In this document: positions 51,815-62,498 of the stretch, one piece after another | Position numbering within the stretch: the first letter of the stretch is position 1 | Layout of the letters: each line of letters starts with the position of its first letter | Source of the DNA: Pseudomonas lopnurensis | GTDB taxonomy: Bacteria; Pseudomonadota; Gammaproteobacteria; Pseudomonadales; Pseudomonadaceae | Assembly: GCF_015070855.1 (NCBI RefSeq) | Contig: NZ_JADDIX010000092.1 | Coordinates: 83,463-147,462 of the forward strand | Direction of reading: 5' to 3' | DNA length: 64,000 nt | Made by a program: the position numbers and the translations under genes | The notes under the pieces: generated by a model | Told to the model about the DNA's origin: nothing | What the model saw: the letters and a program-made list of their open reading frames with translations, nothing else | Database searches by the model: none

Positions 51815-53590
51815 ATGATGCGCAGCCACTATTGCGGCCAACTGAACGAAAGCCTGGACGGCCAGGAAATCACTCTTTGCGGCTGGGTTCATCGCCGTCG
51901 TGACCACGGCGGGGTGATCTTCCTCGATGTGCGCGATCGTGAAGGCCTGGCCCAGGTGGTCTTCGATCCCGATCGTGCCGAGACTTTCGCCACCGCCGAC
52001 CGCGTGCGCAGCGAATACGTGATCAAGGTGACCGGCAAGGTGCGCCTGCGTCCCGCCGGAGCGGTCAACCCGAACATGGCCTCCGGTGCCATCGAGGTGC
52101 TGGGCTACGAACTGGAAGTGCTGAACGAGTCGGAAACCCCGCCGTTCCCGCTCAACGAATACAGCGACGTCGGCGAGGAGACCCGCCTGCGCTATCGCTT
52201 CATCGACCTGCGTCGCCCGGAAATGGCGGAGAAGCTCAAGCTGCGCTCGAGCATCACCACCAGCATTCGCCGCTACCTGGACGAGAACGGCTTCCTCGAT
52301 GTCGAGACGCCGATCCTGACCCGTGCCACTCCGGAAGGCGCGCGTGACTACCTGGTCCCCAGTCGCACCCATCCTGGCAGCTTCTTTGCCCTGCCGCAGT
52401 CGCCGCAGTTGTTCAAGCAACTGCTGATGGTGGCCGGCTTCGACCGCTACTATCAGATCGCCAAATGCTTCCGCGACGAAGACCTGCGCGCCGATCGCCA
52501 GCCGGAATTCACCCAGATCGACATCGAGACCAGCTTCCTCGACGAGGCGGACATCATGGCCATCACCGAGGGCATGATCCGCAAGCTGTTCAAGGAAGTG
52601 CTGGGCCTGGAATTCGGCGAGTTCCCGCACATGCCATTCGAAGAGGCCATGCGCCGCTACGGCTCGGACAAGCCCGACCTGCGCATCCCGCTGGAGCTGG
52701 TGGACGTCGCCGACCAACTGAGCGCGGTCGAATTCAAGGTCTTCAGCGGTCCGGCCAACGATCCGAAAGGTCGCGTCGCCGCCCTGCGCGTACCGGGTGC
52801 GGCGAGCATGCCGCGCAGCCAGATCGACGACTACACCAAGTTCGTCGGCATCTACGGCGCCAAGGGGCTGGCCTACATCAAGGTCAACGAGCGCGCCAAG
52901 GGTGTCGAGGGCCTGCAGTCGCCGATCGTCAAGTTCATCCCCGAGGACAACCTCAACGTGATCCTCGATCGCGTCGGCGCGGTGGACGGCGACATCGTGT
53001 TCTTCGGCGCCGACAAGGCGAAGATCGTGTCTGAGGCGCTGGGCGCGCTGCGCATCAAGCTCGGCCATGACCTCAAGCTGCTGACCTGCGACTGGGCGCC
53101 GCTGTGGGTGGTCGACTTCCCGATGTTCGAAGAGAACGACGACGGTTCGCTGAGTGCGCTGCACCACCCGTTCACCGCGCCCAAGTGCTCCCCGCAGGCG
53201 CTGGAGGCCGACCCGGCCGCCGCGCTCTCGCGCGCCTACGACATGGTGCTCAACGGCACCGAACTGGGTGGCGGTTCCATCCGTATCCACCGCAAGGAAA
53301 TGCAGCAGGCGGTGTTCCGCATCCTCGGCATCGAAGAGGCGGAACAGGAAGAGAAGTTCGGCTTCCTCCTCGATGCGCTGAAATACGGTGCGCCGCCGCA
53401 CGGTGGCCTGGCCTTCGGCCTGGATCGCCTGGTGATGCTGATGACCGGCGCACAGTCGATCCGCGAAGTGATCGCCTTCCCGAAAACCCAGAGCGCCGCG
53501 GACGTGATGACCCAGGCGCCGGGTGCGGTGGACAGCAAGGCACTGCGCGAACTGCACATCCGCCTGCGCGAGCAGCCCAAGGCGGAATAA
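51815..53590 (+). CDS. aspS: aspartyl-tRNA synthetase AspS
   Basis: A 591-residue class IIb enzyme of the non-discriminating bacterial type. N-terminal OB domain: [20 protein letters not shown]. Motif 2: ECFRDE-like [23 protein letters not shown] insertion domain ~280-420. Motif 3: [20 protein letters not shown]. Two adjacent ATGs are possible starts (51815, 51818); the first gives the [11 protein letters not shown]-terminus usual in Pseudomonas. It attaches Asp to tRNA(Asp), and probably tRNA(Asn). Followed by a GCTTCAAGC repeat and yebC. Confidence 0.96.
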   Translation: MMRSHYCGQLNESLDGQEITLCGWVHRRRDHGGVIFLDVRDREGLAQVVFDPDRAETFATADRVRSEYVIKVTGKVRLRPAGAVNPNMASGAIEVLGYELEVLNESETPPFPLNEYSDVGEETRLRYRFIDLRRPEMAEKLKLRSSITTSIRRYLDENGFLDVETPILTRATPEGARDYLVPSRTHPGSFFALPQSPQLFKQLLMVAGFDRYYQIAKCFRDEDLRADRQPEFTQIDIETSFLDEADIMAITEGMIRKLFKEVLGLEFGEFPHMPFEEAMRRYGSDKPDLRIPLELVDVADQLSAVEFKVFSGPANDPKGRVAALRVPGAASMPRSQIDDYTKFVGIYGAKGLAYIKVNERAKGVEGLQSPIVKFIPEDNLNVILDRVGAVDGDIVFFGADKAKIVSEALGALRIKLGHDLKLLTCDWAPLWVVDFPMFEENDDGSLSALHHPFTAPKCSPQALEADPAAALSRAYDMVLNGTELGGGSIRIHRKEMQQAVFRILGIEEAEQEEKFGFLLDALKYGAPPHGGLAFGLDRLVMLMTGAQSIREVIAFPKTQSAADVMTQAPGAVDSKALRELHIRLREQPKAE

Positions 53591-53591
53591 A

Positions 53592-53656
53592 GGCAGCTGC
53601 AAGCTTCAAGCTGCAAGAGCCTTGCTTGAGGCTTGTAGCTTGCGGCTTGCAGCTCA
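53592..53656. repeat. GCTTCAAGCTGCAAG inverted repeat
   Basis: GCAGCTGCAAGCTTCAAGCT faces AGGCTTGTAGCTTGCGGCTT and GCAGCTC. It occupies the gap between aspS and yebC, as the sister copy at 28583-28675 does between csdA and dapD, and may modulate read-through. Confidence 0.75.
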
Positions 53657-53676
53657 GAACTTGATAGGAGTGAGTT

Positions 53677-54426
53677 ATGGCTGGTCATTCCAAATGGGCC
53701 AATATCAAGCACCGCAAGGAGCGCCAGGACGCCAAGCGGGGCAAGATTTTCACCAAGTTGATCCGCGAACTGACCGTGGCCGCCAAGCATGGCGGCGGCG
53801 TGCCGGCCGACAACCCGCGCCTGCGCCTGGCCGTGGACAAGGCACTGACCGCCAACATGACCCGCGACACCATCGATCGCGCCATCGCCCGCGGCGCCGG
53901 CTCTAGCGATGCCGACAACATGGTCGAGCTGAGCTACGAAGGCTATGCCCCCAGCGGCGTGGCGATCATCGTCGAGGCCATGACCGACAACCGCAACCGT
54001 ACCGCCGCCGAAGTGCGCCATGCCTTCAGCAAGCATGGCGGCAACCTGGGCACCGATGGTTCGGTGGCCTACATGTTCGAGCGCAAGGGGCAGATCAGCT
54101 ATGCCCCAGGCGTCGACGAGGATGCCCTGATGGAGGCTGCGCTGGAGGCGGGTGCCGATGACGTGGTCAGCCAGGAAGACGGTTCGGTCGAGGTCTATAC
54201 CAGCTTCGCCGACTTCCTCGCGGTCAACGAGGCGCTGACCGAAGCGGGATTCAAGGGCGACGAGGCCGAGGTGGCGATGATCCCGTCGATCGCGGCGCCG
54301 GTCACCGACGTCGAGACGGCGCAGAAGGTGCTGCGCCTGATCGATGCGCTGGAAGACCTGGACGACGTGCAGAACGTCTACCACAACGCCGAGATTTCCG
54401 ACGAGATCATGCAGCAGCTGGGCTGA
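53677..54426 (+). CDS. yebC: YebC/PmpR family transcriptional regulator
   Basis: A 249-residue protein of the YebC family. N-terminal signature: [20 protein letters not shown], then [18 protein letters not shown]. The central and C-terminal domains read ITVIVEA-like [20 protein letters not shown] and [20 protein letters not shown]. Some members bind DNA (PmpR represses the PQS system in P. aeruginosa); others act on ribosomes at polyproline stalls. It is placed between aspS and ruvC as expected. It ends at a T-rich hairpin. Confidence 0.93.
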   Translation: MAGHSKWANIKHRKERQDAKRGKIFTKLIRELTVAAKHGGGVPADNPRLRLAVDKALTANMTRDTIDRAIARGAGSSDADNMVELSYEGYAPSGVAIIVEAMTDNRNRTAAEVRHAFSKHGGNLGTDGSVAYMFERKGQISYAPGVDEDALMEAALEAGADDVVSQEDGSVEVYTSFADFLAVNEALTEAGFKGDEAEVAMIPSIAAPVTDVETAQKVLRLIDALEDLDDVQNVYHNAEISDEIMQQLG

Positions 54427-54442
54427 GTTGTCGGGCGCCAGA

Positions 54443-54478
54443 AAAGCCGGGAGTCGCCTGATGCGCTTCCGGTTTTTT
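54443..54478 (+). terminator. rho-independent terminator of yebC
   Basis: AAGCCGGGAG (54444-54453) pairs with CTTCCGGTTT (54466-54475) with one G-U, and TTTTTT follows. It is 17 bp past the yebC stop. Confidence 0.75.
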
Positions 54479-54523
54479 GTGGGTGCCATCCCGGGGCTCT
54501 GGTGCAGATGCGGGCCGCGCTTG

Positions 54524-54589
54524 GCGGGTTGCAGCCCGCCCTACGTCAGAGCGAGCACCGTGCGAACCGTAGGGCGGGTGAAACCCGCG
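54524..54589. repeat. GTAGGGCGGGT palindrome
   Basis: GCGGGTTGCAGCCCGCCCTACG and CGTAGGGCGGGTGAAACCCGC are inverted copies around 23 bases, in the 273-bp gap between yebC and ruvC. Related to 43519-43581. Confidence 0.8.
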
Positions 54590-54699
54590 TGGTTGCCATT
54601 GCCATGGTGGACGGCGCGCCCTGTGACGGCGCCGGTGGCGCTGCGGGTGGCGCCTCCGTATACTCGCTCACTGGATAAATAGACAGCACGGCCATGGGC

Positions 54700-55224
54700 A
54701 TGACGCTGATTTTGGGAATCGACCCCGGGTCGCGGATCACCGGCTACGGGGTGGTGCGCGACACCGGGCGCGGCTGCGAATACGTGGCCTCCGGCTGCAT
54801 TCGCACCGGCAGCGGCGAGCTGTCCGAGCGGCTGCAGGCGGTGTTCTGCGGCGTCAGCGAGGTGATTCGTACCTACGGCCCGGTGACCATGGGCATCGAG
54901 CAGGTGTTCATGGCGCGCAATGCAGACTCGGCGCTGAAGCTCGGCCAGGCGCGAGGCGCCGCCATCGTCGCCGGTGCCGAGGCGGGCCTGCAGATCGCCG
55001 AGTACACCGCCACCCAGGTCAAGCAGGCCATCGCCGGCACGGGCGGCGCGGACAAGCAGCAGGTGCAGATGATGGTCATGCACCTGCTCAAGCTTGTGCA
55101 GAAACCGCAGATCGACGCTTCCGATGCGCTGGCCATCGCGCTGTGCCATGCCCATCATCGGCAAAGCCTGATCCCTCATGGACTGGTCGGCGCCAAGCGG
55201 CGCGGCGGGCGTCTGCGGCTGTAA
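54700..55224 (+). CDS. ruvC: Holliday junction resolvase RuvC
   Basis: A 174-residue endonuclease that cuts Holliday junctions symmetrically. The acidic residues are visible: first Asp in [17 protein letters not shown], Glu in [20 protein letters not shown], and the Asp pair in the [14 protein letters not shown] segment. MTLILG at 54700 is the family start; an ATG two codons earlier (54694) exists with no better ribosome site. A REP element separates it from ruvA. Confidence 0.93.
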   Translation: MTLILGIDPGSRITGYGVVRDTGRGCEYVASGCIRTGSGELSERLQAVFCGVSEVIRTYGPVTMGIEQVFMARNADSALKLGQARGAAIVAGAEAGLQIAEYTATQVKQAIAGTGGADKQQVQMMVMHLLKLVQKPQIDASDALAIALCHAHHRQSLIPHGLVGAKRRGGRLRL

Positions 55225-55264
55225 TCGTGATCGTCCGCCATGGGCCGCAAGTGGGATGCAGGAA

Positions 55265-55315
55265 CATGTAGGAGCGGGCCACGCCCACGATTCGCGCGCA
55301 TGGCGCGCTCCTACG
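55265..55315. repeat. REP-like palindrome between ruvC and ruvA
   Basis: ATGTAGGAGCGGGCCACGCC faces GCATGGCGCGCTCCTACG. A REP hairpin inside the ruv gene cluster. Confidence 0.7.
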
Positions 55316-55412
55316 AAGTAATCTCTGCCTTATCCGAACGGCATTACGCCATGGGCGGAAACAATTCGATTGGCCGGGAGCCGGGCTTCGCGGCCGTGGA
55401 GGAAGCGGGACT

Positions 55413-56018
55413 GTGATCGGACGTTTGCGTGGCACCCTGGCGGAGAAGCAGCCGCCGCACCTGATCCTCGATGTGCATGGAATCGGCTACGAAGTCGAGG
55501 TGCCGATGACGACGCTCTATCGTCTGCCGGCGGCCGGCGAACCGGTGACCCTGCATACCCATCTGGTGGTGCGTGAGGATGCGCAACTGCTCTATGGCTT
55601 CTTCGAAAAACGCGAGCGCGAGCTGTTCCGCGAGCTGATCCGCTTGAATGGGGTAGGGCCGAAGCTGGCGCTGGCGCTGATGTCCGGACTGGAGGTGGAC
55701 GAACTGGTGCGCTGCGTGCAGGCCCAGGACACTTCGGTACTCGTCAAGATTCCAGGCGTCGGCAAGAAGACCGCCGAGCGCCTGCTGGTCGAGCTCAAGG
55801 ATCGCTTCAAGGCCTGGGAAAGCATGCCGGCCATTGCCACCTTCGTGGTGGAACCCAGCAGTAAAACGGCAGTCTCAAGCGCCGAGAACGATGCGGTCAG
55901 CGCGTTGATCTCCCTGGGCTTCAAGCCGCAGGAGGCCAGCCGCGCGGTATCCGCCATACAGGAAGACGGTTTGAGCAGTGAAGAATTGATCCGCCGAGCC
56001 CTCAAGGGCATGGTGTAA
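55413..56018 (+). CDS. ruvA: Holliday junction DNA helicase subunit RuvA
   Basis: A 201-residue protein with GTG start at 55413, after GGAGGAAGC. N-terminal OB fold ([20 protein letters not shown]), two helix-hairpin-helix motifs ([20 protein letters not shown] and [20 protein letters not shown]), and a C-terminal UBA-like domain ([20 protein letters not shown]) that touches RuvB. RuvA binds junctions as tetramers and loads RuvB. The gap to ruvB is 3 bp, giving tight coupling. Confidence 0.95.
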   Translation: MIGRLRGTLAEKQPPHLILDVHGIGYEVEVPMTTLYRLPAAGEPVTLHTHLVVREDAQLLYGFFEKRERELFRELIRLNGVGPKLALALMSGLEVDELVRCVQAQDTSVLVKIPGVGKKTAERLLVELKDRFKAWESMPAIATFVVEPSSKTAVSSAENDAVSALISLGFKPQEASRAVSAIQEDGLSSEELIRRALKGMV

Positions 56019-56021
56019 GGC

Positions 56022-57074
56022 ATGATCGAAGCCGATCGTCTTGTCACCGCCGGCAGTCGCGACCGCGACGAACAGCTGGACCGCGCCATCCGCCCGCTGA
56101 GGCTGGCCGACTATATCGGCCAGCCGGTCGTGCGCGAGCAGATGGACCTGTTCATCCGTGCCGCCAGGGGCCGCGGCGAAGCGCTCGACCATACCCTCAT
56201 CTTCGGCCCGCCCGGTCTCGGCAAGACCACCCTGGCGAACATCATTGCCGAGGAAATGGGTGTGTCGATCAAGAGCACCTCGGGCCCGGTGCTCGAGCGC
56301 CCGGGCGATCTCGCGGCCTTGCTGACCAACCTGGAAGCCGGCGACGTGCTGTTCGTCGACGAGATCCATCGCCTCTCACCGATCGTCGAGGAGGTGCTGT
56401 ATCCGGCGATGGAGGACTTCCAGCTGGACATCATGATCGGCGAGGGACCGGCGGCGCGTTCGATCAAACTCGACCTGCCGCCGTTCACCCTGGTCGGGGC
56501 GACCACCCGTGCCGGCATGCTGACCAACCCGCTGCGTGATCGTTTCGGGATCGTCCAGCGCCTGGAGTTCTATTCCACCGAGGACCTGGCGACCATCGTC
56601 AGCCGCTCCGCCGGCATCCTCGGGCTGCCGACCGAAGCCGAAGGTGCCTTCGAGATCGCGCGCCGCGCGCGCGGCACGCCGCGGATCGCCAACCGCCTGC
56701 TGCGCCGGGTGCGGGACTTCGCCGAAGTGCGCGGGCGGGGCGAGATCACCCGGCAGATCGCCGACCTGGCGTTGAACATGCTGGATGTCGACGAACGCGG
56801 CTTCGACCATCAGGATCGCCGCCTGCTGCTGACCCTGATCGAGAAGTTCGATGGCGGGCCGGTGGGCGTCGACAGCCTGGCGGCGGCGATCAGCGAGGAA
56901 CGACACACCATCGAGGACGTGCTCGAGCCCTACCTGATCCAGCAGGGCTACATCATGCGCACGCCACGTGGCCGCGTGGTCACGAGGCACGCCTACCTGC
57001 ACTTCGGTTTGAACCTGCCGAAACGCATGGGCGACGTCCCGACGCCGGACCTGTTCGGCGACGACACAGTTTGA
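56022..57074 (+). CDS. ruvB: Holliday junction DNA helicase motor RuvB
   Basis: A 350-residue AAA+ ATPase that drives branch migration with RuvA. Walker [21 protein letters not shown] (residues ~55-75). Walker [21 protein letters not shown]. Arg finger and sensor region: [21 protein letters not shown]-terminal winged helix: [20 protein letters not shown] with RGRVVT. Typical length. Confidence 0.96.
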   Translation: MIEADRLVTAGSRDRDEQLDRAIRPLRLADYIGQPVVREQMDLFIRAARGRGEALDHTLIFGPPGLGKTTLANIIAEEMGVSIKSTSGPVLERPGDLAALLTNLEAGDVLFVDEIHRLSPIVEEVLYPAMEDFQLDIMIGEGPAARSIKLDLPPFTLVGATTRAGMLTNPLRDRFGIVQRLEFYSTEDLATIVSRSAGILGLPTEAEGAFEIARRARGTPRIANRLLRRVRDFAEVRGRGEITRQIADLALNMLDVDERGFDHQDRRLLLTLIEKFDGGPVGVDSLAAAISEERHTIEDVLEPYLIQQGYIMRTPRGRVVTRHAYLHFGLNLPKRMGDVPTPDLFGDDTV

Positions 57075-57125
57075 AGAAAATATTGTTCTCTTACCCGATT
57101 GGCATTTACAGGGCCGAGCACTAGT

Positions 57126-57569
57126 ATGCGCGCGCAAGCCGGAGCTGAAATCTTCACCCACCGCTGTCGAGTCTATTACGAGGACACCGATGCGGGCGGC
57201 ATTGTCTACTACGTCAACTACCTCAAATTCATGGAGCGAGCTCGTACCGAGCGGTTGCGCAGCCTGGGATTCGCCCAGTCGCAGCTGGCCGGCGAGGACT
57301 TGCTGTTCGTCGTGCATTCGAGCGAGGCGCGCTATTTCGCGCCGGCGCGCCTGGACGACGAGCTGCTGGTGAGTGCCGAGGTGGTCGCGCTGAACCGTGC
57401 CAGCCTGCGTTTTCGCCAGCAGGTCCGGCGCGCGGTGGACGATGTGCTGCTTTGTGAGGGGCAGGTGCTGGTGGCCTGCGTACGTGCCGAAAGTTTGAAA
57501 CCCCGGGTCATTCCCGAAGTGCTGCGCGCAGCCTTCGCTGGCGCGGGTCTACCCCCTGCAGGAGAGTAA
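57126..57569 (+). CDS. ybgC: tol-pal associated acyl-CoA thioesterase YbgC
   Basis: A 147-residue hotdog-fold thioesterase. The active-site segment [20 protein letters not shown] holds the catalytic Asp; [15 protein letters not shown] follows. It hydrolyses acyl-CoA or acyl-ACP and is the first gene of the tol-pal operon. ATG 57126 is chosen; a nine-codon longer frame lies in the ruvB-ybgC gap. Its stop is 3 bp before tolQ, so it is co-transcribed. Confidence 0.92.
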   Translation: MRAQAGAEIFTHRCRVYYEDTDAGGIVYYVNYLKFMERARTERLRSLGFAQSQLAGEDLLFVVHSSEARYFAPARLDDELLVSAEVVALNRASLRFRQQVRRAVDDVLLCEGQVLVACVRAESLKPRVIPEVLRAAFAGAGLPPAGE

Positions 57570-57572
57570 AGC

Positions 57573-58265
57573 GTGGAAGCCAACGTCGATCACATGTCCA
57601 TGTGGAGCCTGATCAGCAACGCCAGCTTCGTGGTGCAACTGGTCATGCTGATCCTTGTCGCCGCTTCGGTGACCTCGTGGATTCTGATTTTTCAGCGCGG
57701 CAACATGCTGCGCGCCGCGAAGCGAGCGCTGGATACCTTCGAGGAGCGCTTCTGGTCGGGCATCGACCTGTCCAAGCTCTATCGCCAGGCCGGCAGCAAT
57801 CCGGACCCGGATTCGGGTGTCGAGCAGATCTTCCGCGCCGGCTTCAAGGAATTTTCCCGTCTGCGCCAACAGTCGGGCGTCGATCCCGATGCGGTGATGG
57901 ACGGCGTCAACCGTGCCATGCGCGTGGCGATTTCGCGGGAGGAGGAGAAGCTCGAGCAGAGCCTGCCGTTCCTTGCCACCGTCGGTTCCACCAGCCCCTA
58001 TATCGGCCTGTTCGGCACCGTCTGGGGGATCATGAACTCCTTCCGCGGCCTGGCTCAGGTCCAGCAGGCCACCCTGGCGACCGTCGCTCCGGGGATCGCC
58101 GAGGCGCTGATCGCCACCGCGATCGGCCTGTTCGCCGCCATCCCCGCGGTCATTGCCTACAACCGCTTCGCCGCGCGTGGCGAGATGCTCATCGGCCGCT
58201 ACTACACCTTCGCCGACGAGTTCCAGGCCATCCTTCACCGTAAAGTCCATACCACCGAAGATTGA
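57573..58265 (+). CDS. tolQ: TolQ, proton-motive inner membrane subunit
   Basis: A 230-residue protein, GTG start with an AGGAGAG site. Three transmembrane helices: residues ~15-40 (SFVVQLVMLILVAASVTSWI), ~135-158 (GSTSPYIGLFGTVWGIMNSF) and ~165-195 (VAPGIAEALIATAIGLFAAI). Forms the Tol motor with TolR, energising TolA for outer membrane constriction and integrity during division. Conserved Thr/Pro motif in the second helix is intact. Confidence 0.95.
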   Translation: MEANVDHMSMWSLISNASFVVQLVMLILVAASVTSWILIFQRGNMLRAAKRALDTFEERFWSGIDLSKLYRQAGSNPDPDSGVEQIFRAGFKEFSRLRQQSGVDPDAVMDGVNRAMRVAISREEEKLEQSLPFLATVGSTSPYIGLFGTVWGIMNSFRGLAQVQQATLATVAPGIAEALIATAIGLFAAIPAVIAYNRFAARGEMLIGRYYTFADEFQAILHRKVHTTED

Positions 58266-58276
58266 GGCCCACGGCC

Positions 58277-58717
58277 ATGGCCAGAATCCGCAACAGACGC
58301 AAGCCCGTCGCCGAGATGAACGTGGTGCCCTACATCGATGTGATGCTGGTGCTGCTGGTGATCTTCATGGTGACCGCACCGATGCTCAACCAGGGCGTCA
58401 AGGTGGACCTGCCCAGGGTCAGCAGCGAGGTCCTGCCGCAGGACAACGACAAGCAGGTGCTGACCATTTCCATCAAGGCCGACAAGTCCTATTACTGGAA
58501 CGTCGGCAGTGAAGTGGATACCGAGAGCAAGGGTAACGAAGCCGTCGCGCTCGAGGACATGACCCGGGCGGTCGTGGCGATCATGCGTCAGCGGCCGGAC
58601 ACCCAGGTGTTCATTCGTGGCGACAGGGCCGTGGACTATGGCTCGGTCATGGCTGCCATGGGTGGTCTGCAGGATGCGGGCGTGGGCAACGTCGGCCTGA
58701 TCACCGAGGCTCCTTGA
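58277..58717 (+). CDS. tolR: TolR, proton-motive stator subunit
   Basis: A 146-residue protein with one N-terminal transmembrane helix (EMNVVPYIDVMLVLLVIFMV), in which the essential Asp (YIDVML) lies at the start of the membrane part; a periplasmic domain follows (APMLNQGVKVDLPRVSSEVL). ATG at 58277 follows a weak site. The stop overlaps the tolA start by one base (TGATG). Confidence 0.94.
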   Translation: MARIRNRRKPVAEMNVVPYIDVMLVLLVIFMVTAPMLNQGVKVDLPRVSSEVLPQDNDKQVLTISIKADKSYYWNVGSEVDTESKGNEAVALEDMTRAVVAIMRQRPDTQVFIRGDRAVDYGSVMAAMGGLQDAGVGNVGLITEAP

Positions 58718-59715
58718 TGCAGCAGCGTGAGTCGTCGCCTTCGCAGAGCTACTTCTGGCCGACCGTGCTGGCGGTCGGCCTGCACGTCATCATCTTCGGC
58801 ATGCTCTTCGTCAGCTTCGGCATGACGCCGGAACTGCCGCCGTCCAAGCCGATCGTGCAGGCTACGCTGTATCAACTGAAATCGCAGAGCCAGGCGACCA
58901 CCCAGACCAACCAGAAGATCGCCGGGGAGGCGCAGAAGACCGCTGCCAAGCAGTTCGAAACCGAGCAGATGGAGCAGCGCAAGCAGGAGCAGGAGAAGCA
59001 GGCGGCGGCCCGGGCGGCGGAACAAAAGAAAGCCGAGGAGGCTCGAAAGGCCGAGGCGGCGAAAGCGGCGGCTGAAAAGGCGGCTGCGGCGAAGAAGGCT
59101 GAAGAGGCCAAGAAGGTCGAGCAGCAGAAGCAGGCCGAAATCGCCAAGAAGACGGCTGCAGAAGAGGCGGCCAAGAAAAAAGCAGCGGAAGAGGCCAAGA
59201 AGAAGGCCGCCGAAGAGGCCAAGCGCAAAGCGGCGGAGGAAGCCAAGAAGAAAGCGGCGGCTGAGGCCGCGAAGCAGAAGGCAGCCGAAGAGGCGAAGAA
59301 GAAGGCCGCGGCCGAGGCGGCGCGCAAGGCGGCGGAAGACAAGAAGGCCCAGGCGCTCGCCGAACTGCTCGCCGAAGATACCCAGCGTCAGCAGGCCTTG
59401 GCGGATACTCAGGGCGATCAAACGTCTGGAAATTTCGACGATCTGATTCGCTTGCGTGCGGCAGAAGGCTGGACCCGCCCGCCGTCGGCGCGCAACAACA
59501 TGACGGTTCAGCTCCAGGTCAACATGCTTCCGGATGGCACCATCACCAACGTCAGCGTGTCGAGATCGAGCGGTGACGTGCCATTCGACAACTCTGCGGT
59601 GGCCGCAGTGAAGAACATCGGACGGCTGACGGAAATGCAGGGGCTCACCCCCCAGGAATTCCAGCCCTATCGGTCATTCAAAATGACATTTACGCCTGAG
59701 GATCTAGCGTTGTGA
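58717..59715 (+). CDS. tolA: TolA, energy-transducing envelope protein
   Basis: A 332-residue protein. An N-terminal membrane anchor ([20 protein letters not shown]) contacts TolQ/R. A long central helical rod (residues ~60-215) is built of Lys/Ala/Glu repeats such as [20 protein letters not shown] and [20 protein letters not shown]. The C-terminal globular domain III (~225-332) has [20 protein letters not shown] and [20 protein letters not shown]. TolA reaches across the periplasm to TolB/Pal. The rod region is highly repetitive and so liable to slippage; its frame is intact here. Start overlaps tolR stop. Confidence 0.93.
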   Translation: MQQRESSPSQSYFWPTVLAVGLHVIIFGMLFVSFGMTPELPPSKPIVQATLYQLKSQSQATTQTNQKIAGEAQKTAAKQFETEQMEQRKQEQEKQAAARAAEQKKAEEARKAEAAKAAAEKAAAAKKAEEAKKVEQQKQAEIAKKTAAEEAAKKKAAEEAKKKAAEEAKRKAAEEAKKKAAAEAAKQKAAEEAKKKAAAEAARKAAEDKKAQALAELLAEDTQRQQALADTQGDQTSGNFDDLIRLRAAEGWTRPPSARNNMTVQLQVNMLPDGTITNVSVSRSSGDVPFDNSAVAAVKNIGRLTEMQGLTPQEFQPYRSFKMTFTPEDLAL

Positions 59716-61013
59716 TCAACTCCCTTCGAGGTTTACTTGTCCTGCTCTGCTGCCTGCTGGGCAGCGCGGTTGCACAGGAGAAAAACATCGTCGTCACCAG
59801 TGGTGCCGACAGAGCCATCCCCATTGCCGTGGTTCCCTTCGGCTGGCAGGGCGGTACCGTGCTGCCCGAGGACATGGCCGAGATCGTCGGCAATGACCTG
59901 CGCAACTCCGGCATCTTCCAGCCGATCCCACGGCAGAACATGATCAGCATGCCCAGCCGTGGCAGCGAGATCATCTATCGTGACTGGAAAGCCCTCGGCG
60001 CCCAGTACGTCATGGTGGGCAACATCGAGCCGTCGGGTGGCCGCCTGCAGGTACGCTACGAGGTGTTCAACGTGGCCACCGAGCAGCAGGTCATGAGCGG
60101 AACCGTCGGCGGTAGCCAGGAGCAGCTGCGCGACATGGCGCACTACGCGGCGGATCAGTCGTTCGAGAAGCTCACCGGCATCAAGGGCGCCTTTTCCACC
60201 CGCCTGCTGTACGTGACCGCCGAGCGCCTGGGCGGCACGAATACCCGCTATACCCTGCAGCGTTCCGATTATGACGGTGCCCGTGCGGTGACCCTGCTGC
60301 AATCGCGCGAGCCGATCCTTTCGCCGCGCTACTCGCCGGATGGTCGTCGCATCGCCTATGTCTCGTTCGAGCAGAAGCGCCCGCGTATCTTCATCCAGCA
60401 TGTCGACACCGGGCGGCGCGAGCAGATCACCAGTTTCGAAGGCCTGAATGGTGCGCCGGCATTCTCGCCGGACGGCAATCGCCTGGCCTTCGTGCTGTCG
60501 AAGGATGGCAACCCGGAAATCTACGTGATGGACCTCGGCTCTCGGCAGTTGCAGCGCCTGACCAATCACTACGCCATCGACACCGAACCCTTCTGGGGCG
60601 CCGACGGTCAGACCATCTATTACACGTCCGACCGTGCCGGCAAGCCGCAGGTATACAAGCAGCGGCTGGGCAGCAATGCGGCCGAGCGCGTGACCTTCGT
60701 GGGCAACTACAACGCCAACCCGAAATTGTCGGCCGACGAGAAGACCCTGGTGATGATCCACCGCCAGGACGGCTATACCAATTTCAAGGTCGCCGCGCAG
60801 GACCTGCAACGCGGCAATCTGCGGATACTTTCGGATACCAGTCTGGATGAGTCACCCACTGTTGCGCCTAATGGCACCATGCTAATCTACGCCACCCGCC
60901 AGCAGGGCCGGGGAGTCTTGATGCTCGTGTCCATCAACGGACGCGTTAGGCTCCCGCTTCCTACAGCTCAAGGCGAAGTCCGAGAGCCGTCCTGGTCCCC
61001 TTACCTGAACTGA
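59712..61013 (+). CDS. tolB: TolB, periplasmic beta-propeller
   Basis: A 433-residue periplasmic protein with a GTG start overlapping the tolA stop by four bases. Signal peptide [20 protein letters not shown] with cleavage near VAQ|EK. The N-terminal TolB_N domain (residues ~25-150) and a six-bladed propeller of WD40-like PD40 repeats follow ([60 protein letters not shown]). It links TolA to Pal at the outer membrane. Confidence 0.95.
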   Translation: MINSLRGLLVLLCCLLGSAVAQEKNIVVTSGADRAIPIAVVPFGWQGGTVLPEDMAEIVGNDLRNSGIFQPIPRQNMISMPSRGSEIIYRDWKALGAQYVMVGNIEPSGGRLQVRYEVFNVATEQQVMSGTVGGSQEQLRDMAHYAADQSFEKLTGIKGAFSTRLLYVTAERLGGTNTRYTLQRSDYDGARAVTLLQSREPILSPRYSPDGRRIAYVSFEQKRPRIFIQHVDTGRREQITSFEGLNGAPAFSPDGNRLAFVLSKDGNPEIYVMDLGSRQLQRLTNHYAIDTEPFWGADGQTIYYTSDRAGKPQVYKQRLGSNAAERVTFVGNYNANPKLSADEKTLVMIHRQDGYTNFKVAAQDLQRGNLRILSDTSLDESPTVAPNGTMLIYATRQQGRGVLMLVSINGRVRLPLPTAQGEVREPSWSPYLN

Positions 61014-61061
61014 TGCGGTATCAACGCTTTTTAACCAAAAACACACCTGGGGTTGTTACAG

Positions 61062-61565
61062 ATGGAAATGCTGAAATTCGGTAAGTTCACCGCTCTGGCT
61101 CTGGCCATGGCTGTTGCTGTCGGTTGTTCCTCCAAGGGCGGCGACGATTCGGGCGAAGGCTCGGGCGCTATCGATCCGAACGCTGGTTACGGTGCCGATT
61201 CCGGCGCCATCGACGGCAGCCTGAGCGAAGAAGCCGCTCTGCGCGCCATCACCACCTTCTACTTCGAATACGACAGCTCCGACCTGAAGCCGGAAGCCAT
61301 GCGCGCGCTGGACGTTCACGCCAAGGACCTGAAAGGCAACGGCGCTCGCGTCGTTCTGGAAGGCCACACCGACGAGCGTGGTACCCGCGAGTACAACATG
61401 GCTCTGGGCGAGCGCCGCTCCAAGGCCGTTCAGCGTTACCTGGTCCTGCAGGGTGTTTCCCCGGCTCAGCTGGAACTGGTTTCCTACGGCGAAGAGCGTC
61501 CGGTCGCCATGGGTAACGACGAGCAGTCCTGGGCTCAGAACCGTCGCGTCGAACTGCGTAAGTAA
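61062..61565 (+). CDS. pal: peptidoglycan-associated lipoprotein Pal (OprL)
   Basis: A 167-residue outer membrane lipoprotein; lipobox AVAVGC with lipidated Cys at 22 ([20 protein letters not shown], then GCSSKG). The C-terminal OmpA-like domain holds the peptidoglycan-binding site: [20 protein letters not shown] and [20 protein letters not shown] with RRSKAVQ. Known in Pseudomonas as OprL. Start 61062 fits the OprL N-terminus; a Met three codons earlier is likely not used. It is separated from cpoB by 6 bp. Confidence 0.95.
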   Translation: MEMLKFGKFTALALAMAVAVGCSSKGGDDSGEGSGAIDPNAGYGADSGAIDGSLSEEAALRAITTFYFEYDSSDLKPEAMRALDVHAKDLKGNGARVVLEGHTDERGTREYNMALGERRSKAVQRYLVLQGVSPAQLELVSYGEERPVAMGNDEQSWAQNRRVELRK

Positions 61566-61571
61566 TTCGTC

Positions 61572-62378
61572 ATGCGCAAGTACCGTCATGCTCTGACTTT
61601 CGCAGTGCTCGGTCTGCCGCTCATCGCGGCGGCCCAAGTGCCGGTCGTGGATTACGAACAGGGTGCCGGCAGCGGCAGCCCCGGCTACTCCACGAGCGCG
61701 CCGAGCAATGACGGTGCCTATGCCGGAGGCGGGGCTGCGGCTCCGTCTTCGGCGCAGGGCATGCTCTTCATGCAACTGCAGCAGATGCAGGAGGAGATCG
61801 CGCAACTGCGCGGCATGCTCGAGGAACAACAGAATCAGATCCAGCGCCTGCAGCAGGAGGGGCTGGAGCGGTACCAGGATCTCGACCGACGCCTGTCGGG
61901 CGGAGCCGCCGGTGCGAATCAGGCTGGGCCTGCCCGCGAGCCCGCCGCCGCCAATGTCGACGCCCCGGCTGCCAGCCAGGCCCAGGCCGGCAGCCAGGCG
62001 GGTGATCCGGAGCAGGAGAAGCTGTACTACGACGCCGCCTTCGATCTCATCAAGGCGAAGGATTTCGACAAGGCCAGCCAGGCCTTCGCGGCATTCCTGC
62101 GCAAATACCCCAACAGCCGGTACGCCGGCAACGCCCAGTACTGGCTGGGTGAGGTGAATCTGGCCAAAGGCGACCTGCAAGGCGCCGGGCAAGCGTTCGC
62201 CAAGGTCAGTCAGGCATACCCGCAGCACAGCAAGGTGCCGGATTCGCTCTACAAGCTCGCCGATGTGGAGCAGCGCCTGGGCAATCGTGACAGGGCGCAG
62301 GGCATCCTGCGCGAGGTCATCGCGCAATATCCGAATACCTCGGCTGCGCAGCTGGCTCAGCGTCAGCTCAATCGCTGA
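61572..62378 (+). CDS. cpoB: CpoB/YbgF, tol-pal system protein
   Basis: A 268-residue periplasmic protein with signal peptide MRKYRHALTFAVLGLPLIAA. A coiled coil at about 70-105 (QQMQEEIAQLRGMLEEQQNQ) drives trimerisation. A Pro/Ala/Gly-rich linker precedes three C-terminal tetratricopeptide repeats (YYDAAFDLIKAKDFDKASQA and onward). It couples Tol to peptidoglycan synthesis by PBP1B. It ends at the terminator 62404-62428, the end of the tol-pal operon. Confidence 0.93.
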   Translation: MRKYRHALTFAVLGLPLIAAAQVPVVDYEQGAGSGSPGYSTSAPSNDGAYAGGGAAAPSSAQGMLFMQLQQMQEEIAQLRGMLEEQQNQIQRLQQEGLERYQDLDRRLSGGAAGANQAGPAREPAAANVDAPAASQAQAGSQAGDPEQEKLYYDAAFDLIKAKDFDKASQAFAAFLRKYPNSRYAGNAQYWLGEVNLAKGDLQGAGQAFAKVSQAYPQHSKVPDSLYKLADVEQRLGNRDRAQGILREVIAQYPNTSAAQLAQRQLNR

Positions 62379-62403
62379 CCAATCCCGACGGCGTGAACGA
62401 ATG

Positions 62404-62428
62404 AACCCGCCCATTGCGCGGGTTTTTT
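62404..62428 (+). terminator. rho-independent terminator of the tol-pal operon
   Basis: AACCCGC (62404-62410) pairs with GCGGGTT (62418-62424), loop of 7, followed by TTTTTT (62423-62428). It lies 25 bp after the cpoB stop. Confidence 0.85.
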
Positions 62429-62498
62429 CGTTAGAATCGCCACCCTTTTCCCGCAACGGAGGCGGATGGCCTGTTTAGCCGTCACGCCCGTGGCCGAT

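Noticed and set aside
51626..53602. Open minus-strand frame of 658 codons opposite aspS
   Set aside because: Same shadow effect; aspS carries all class II motifs and the antisense product has no recognisable domain or ribosome site.
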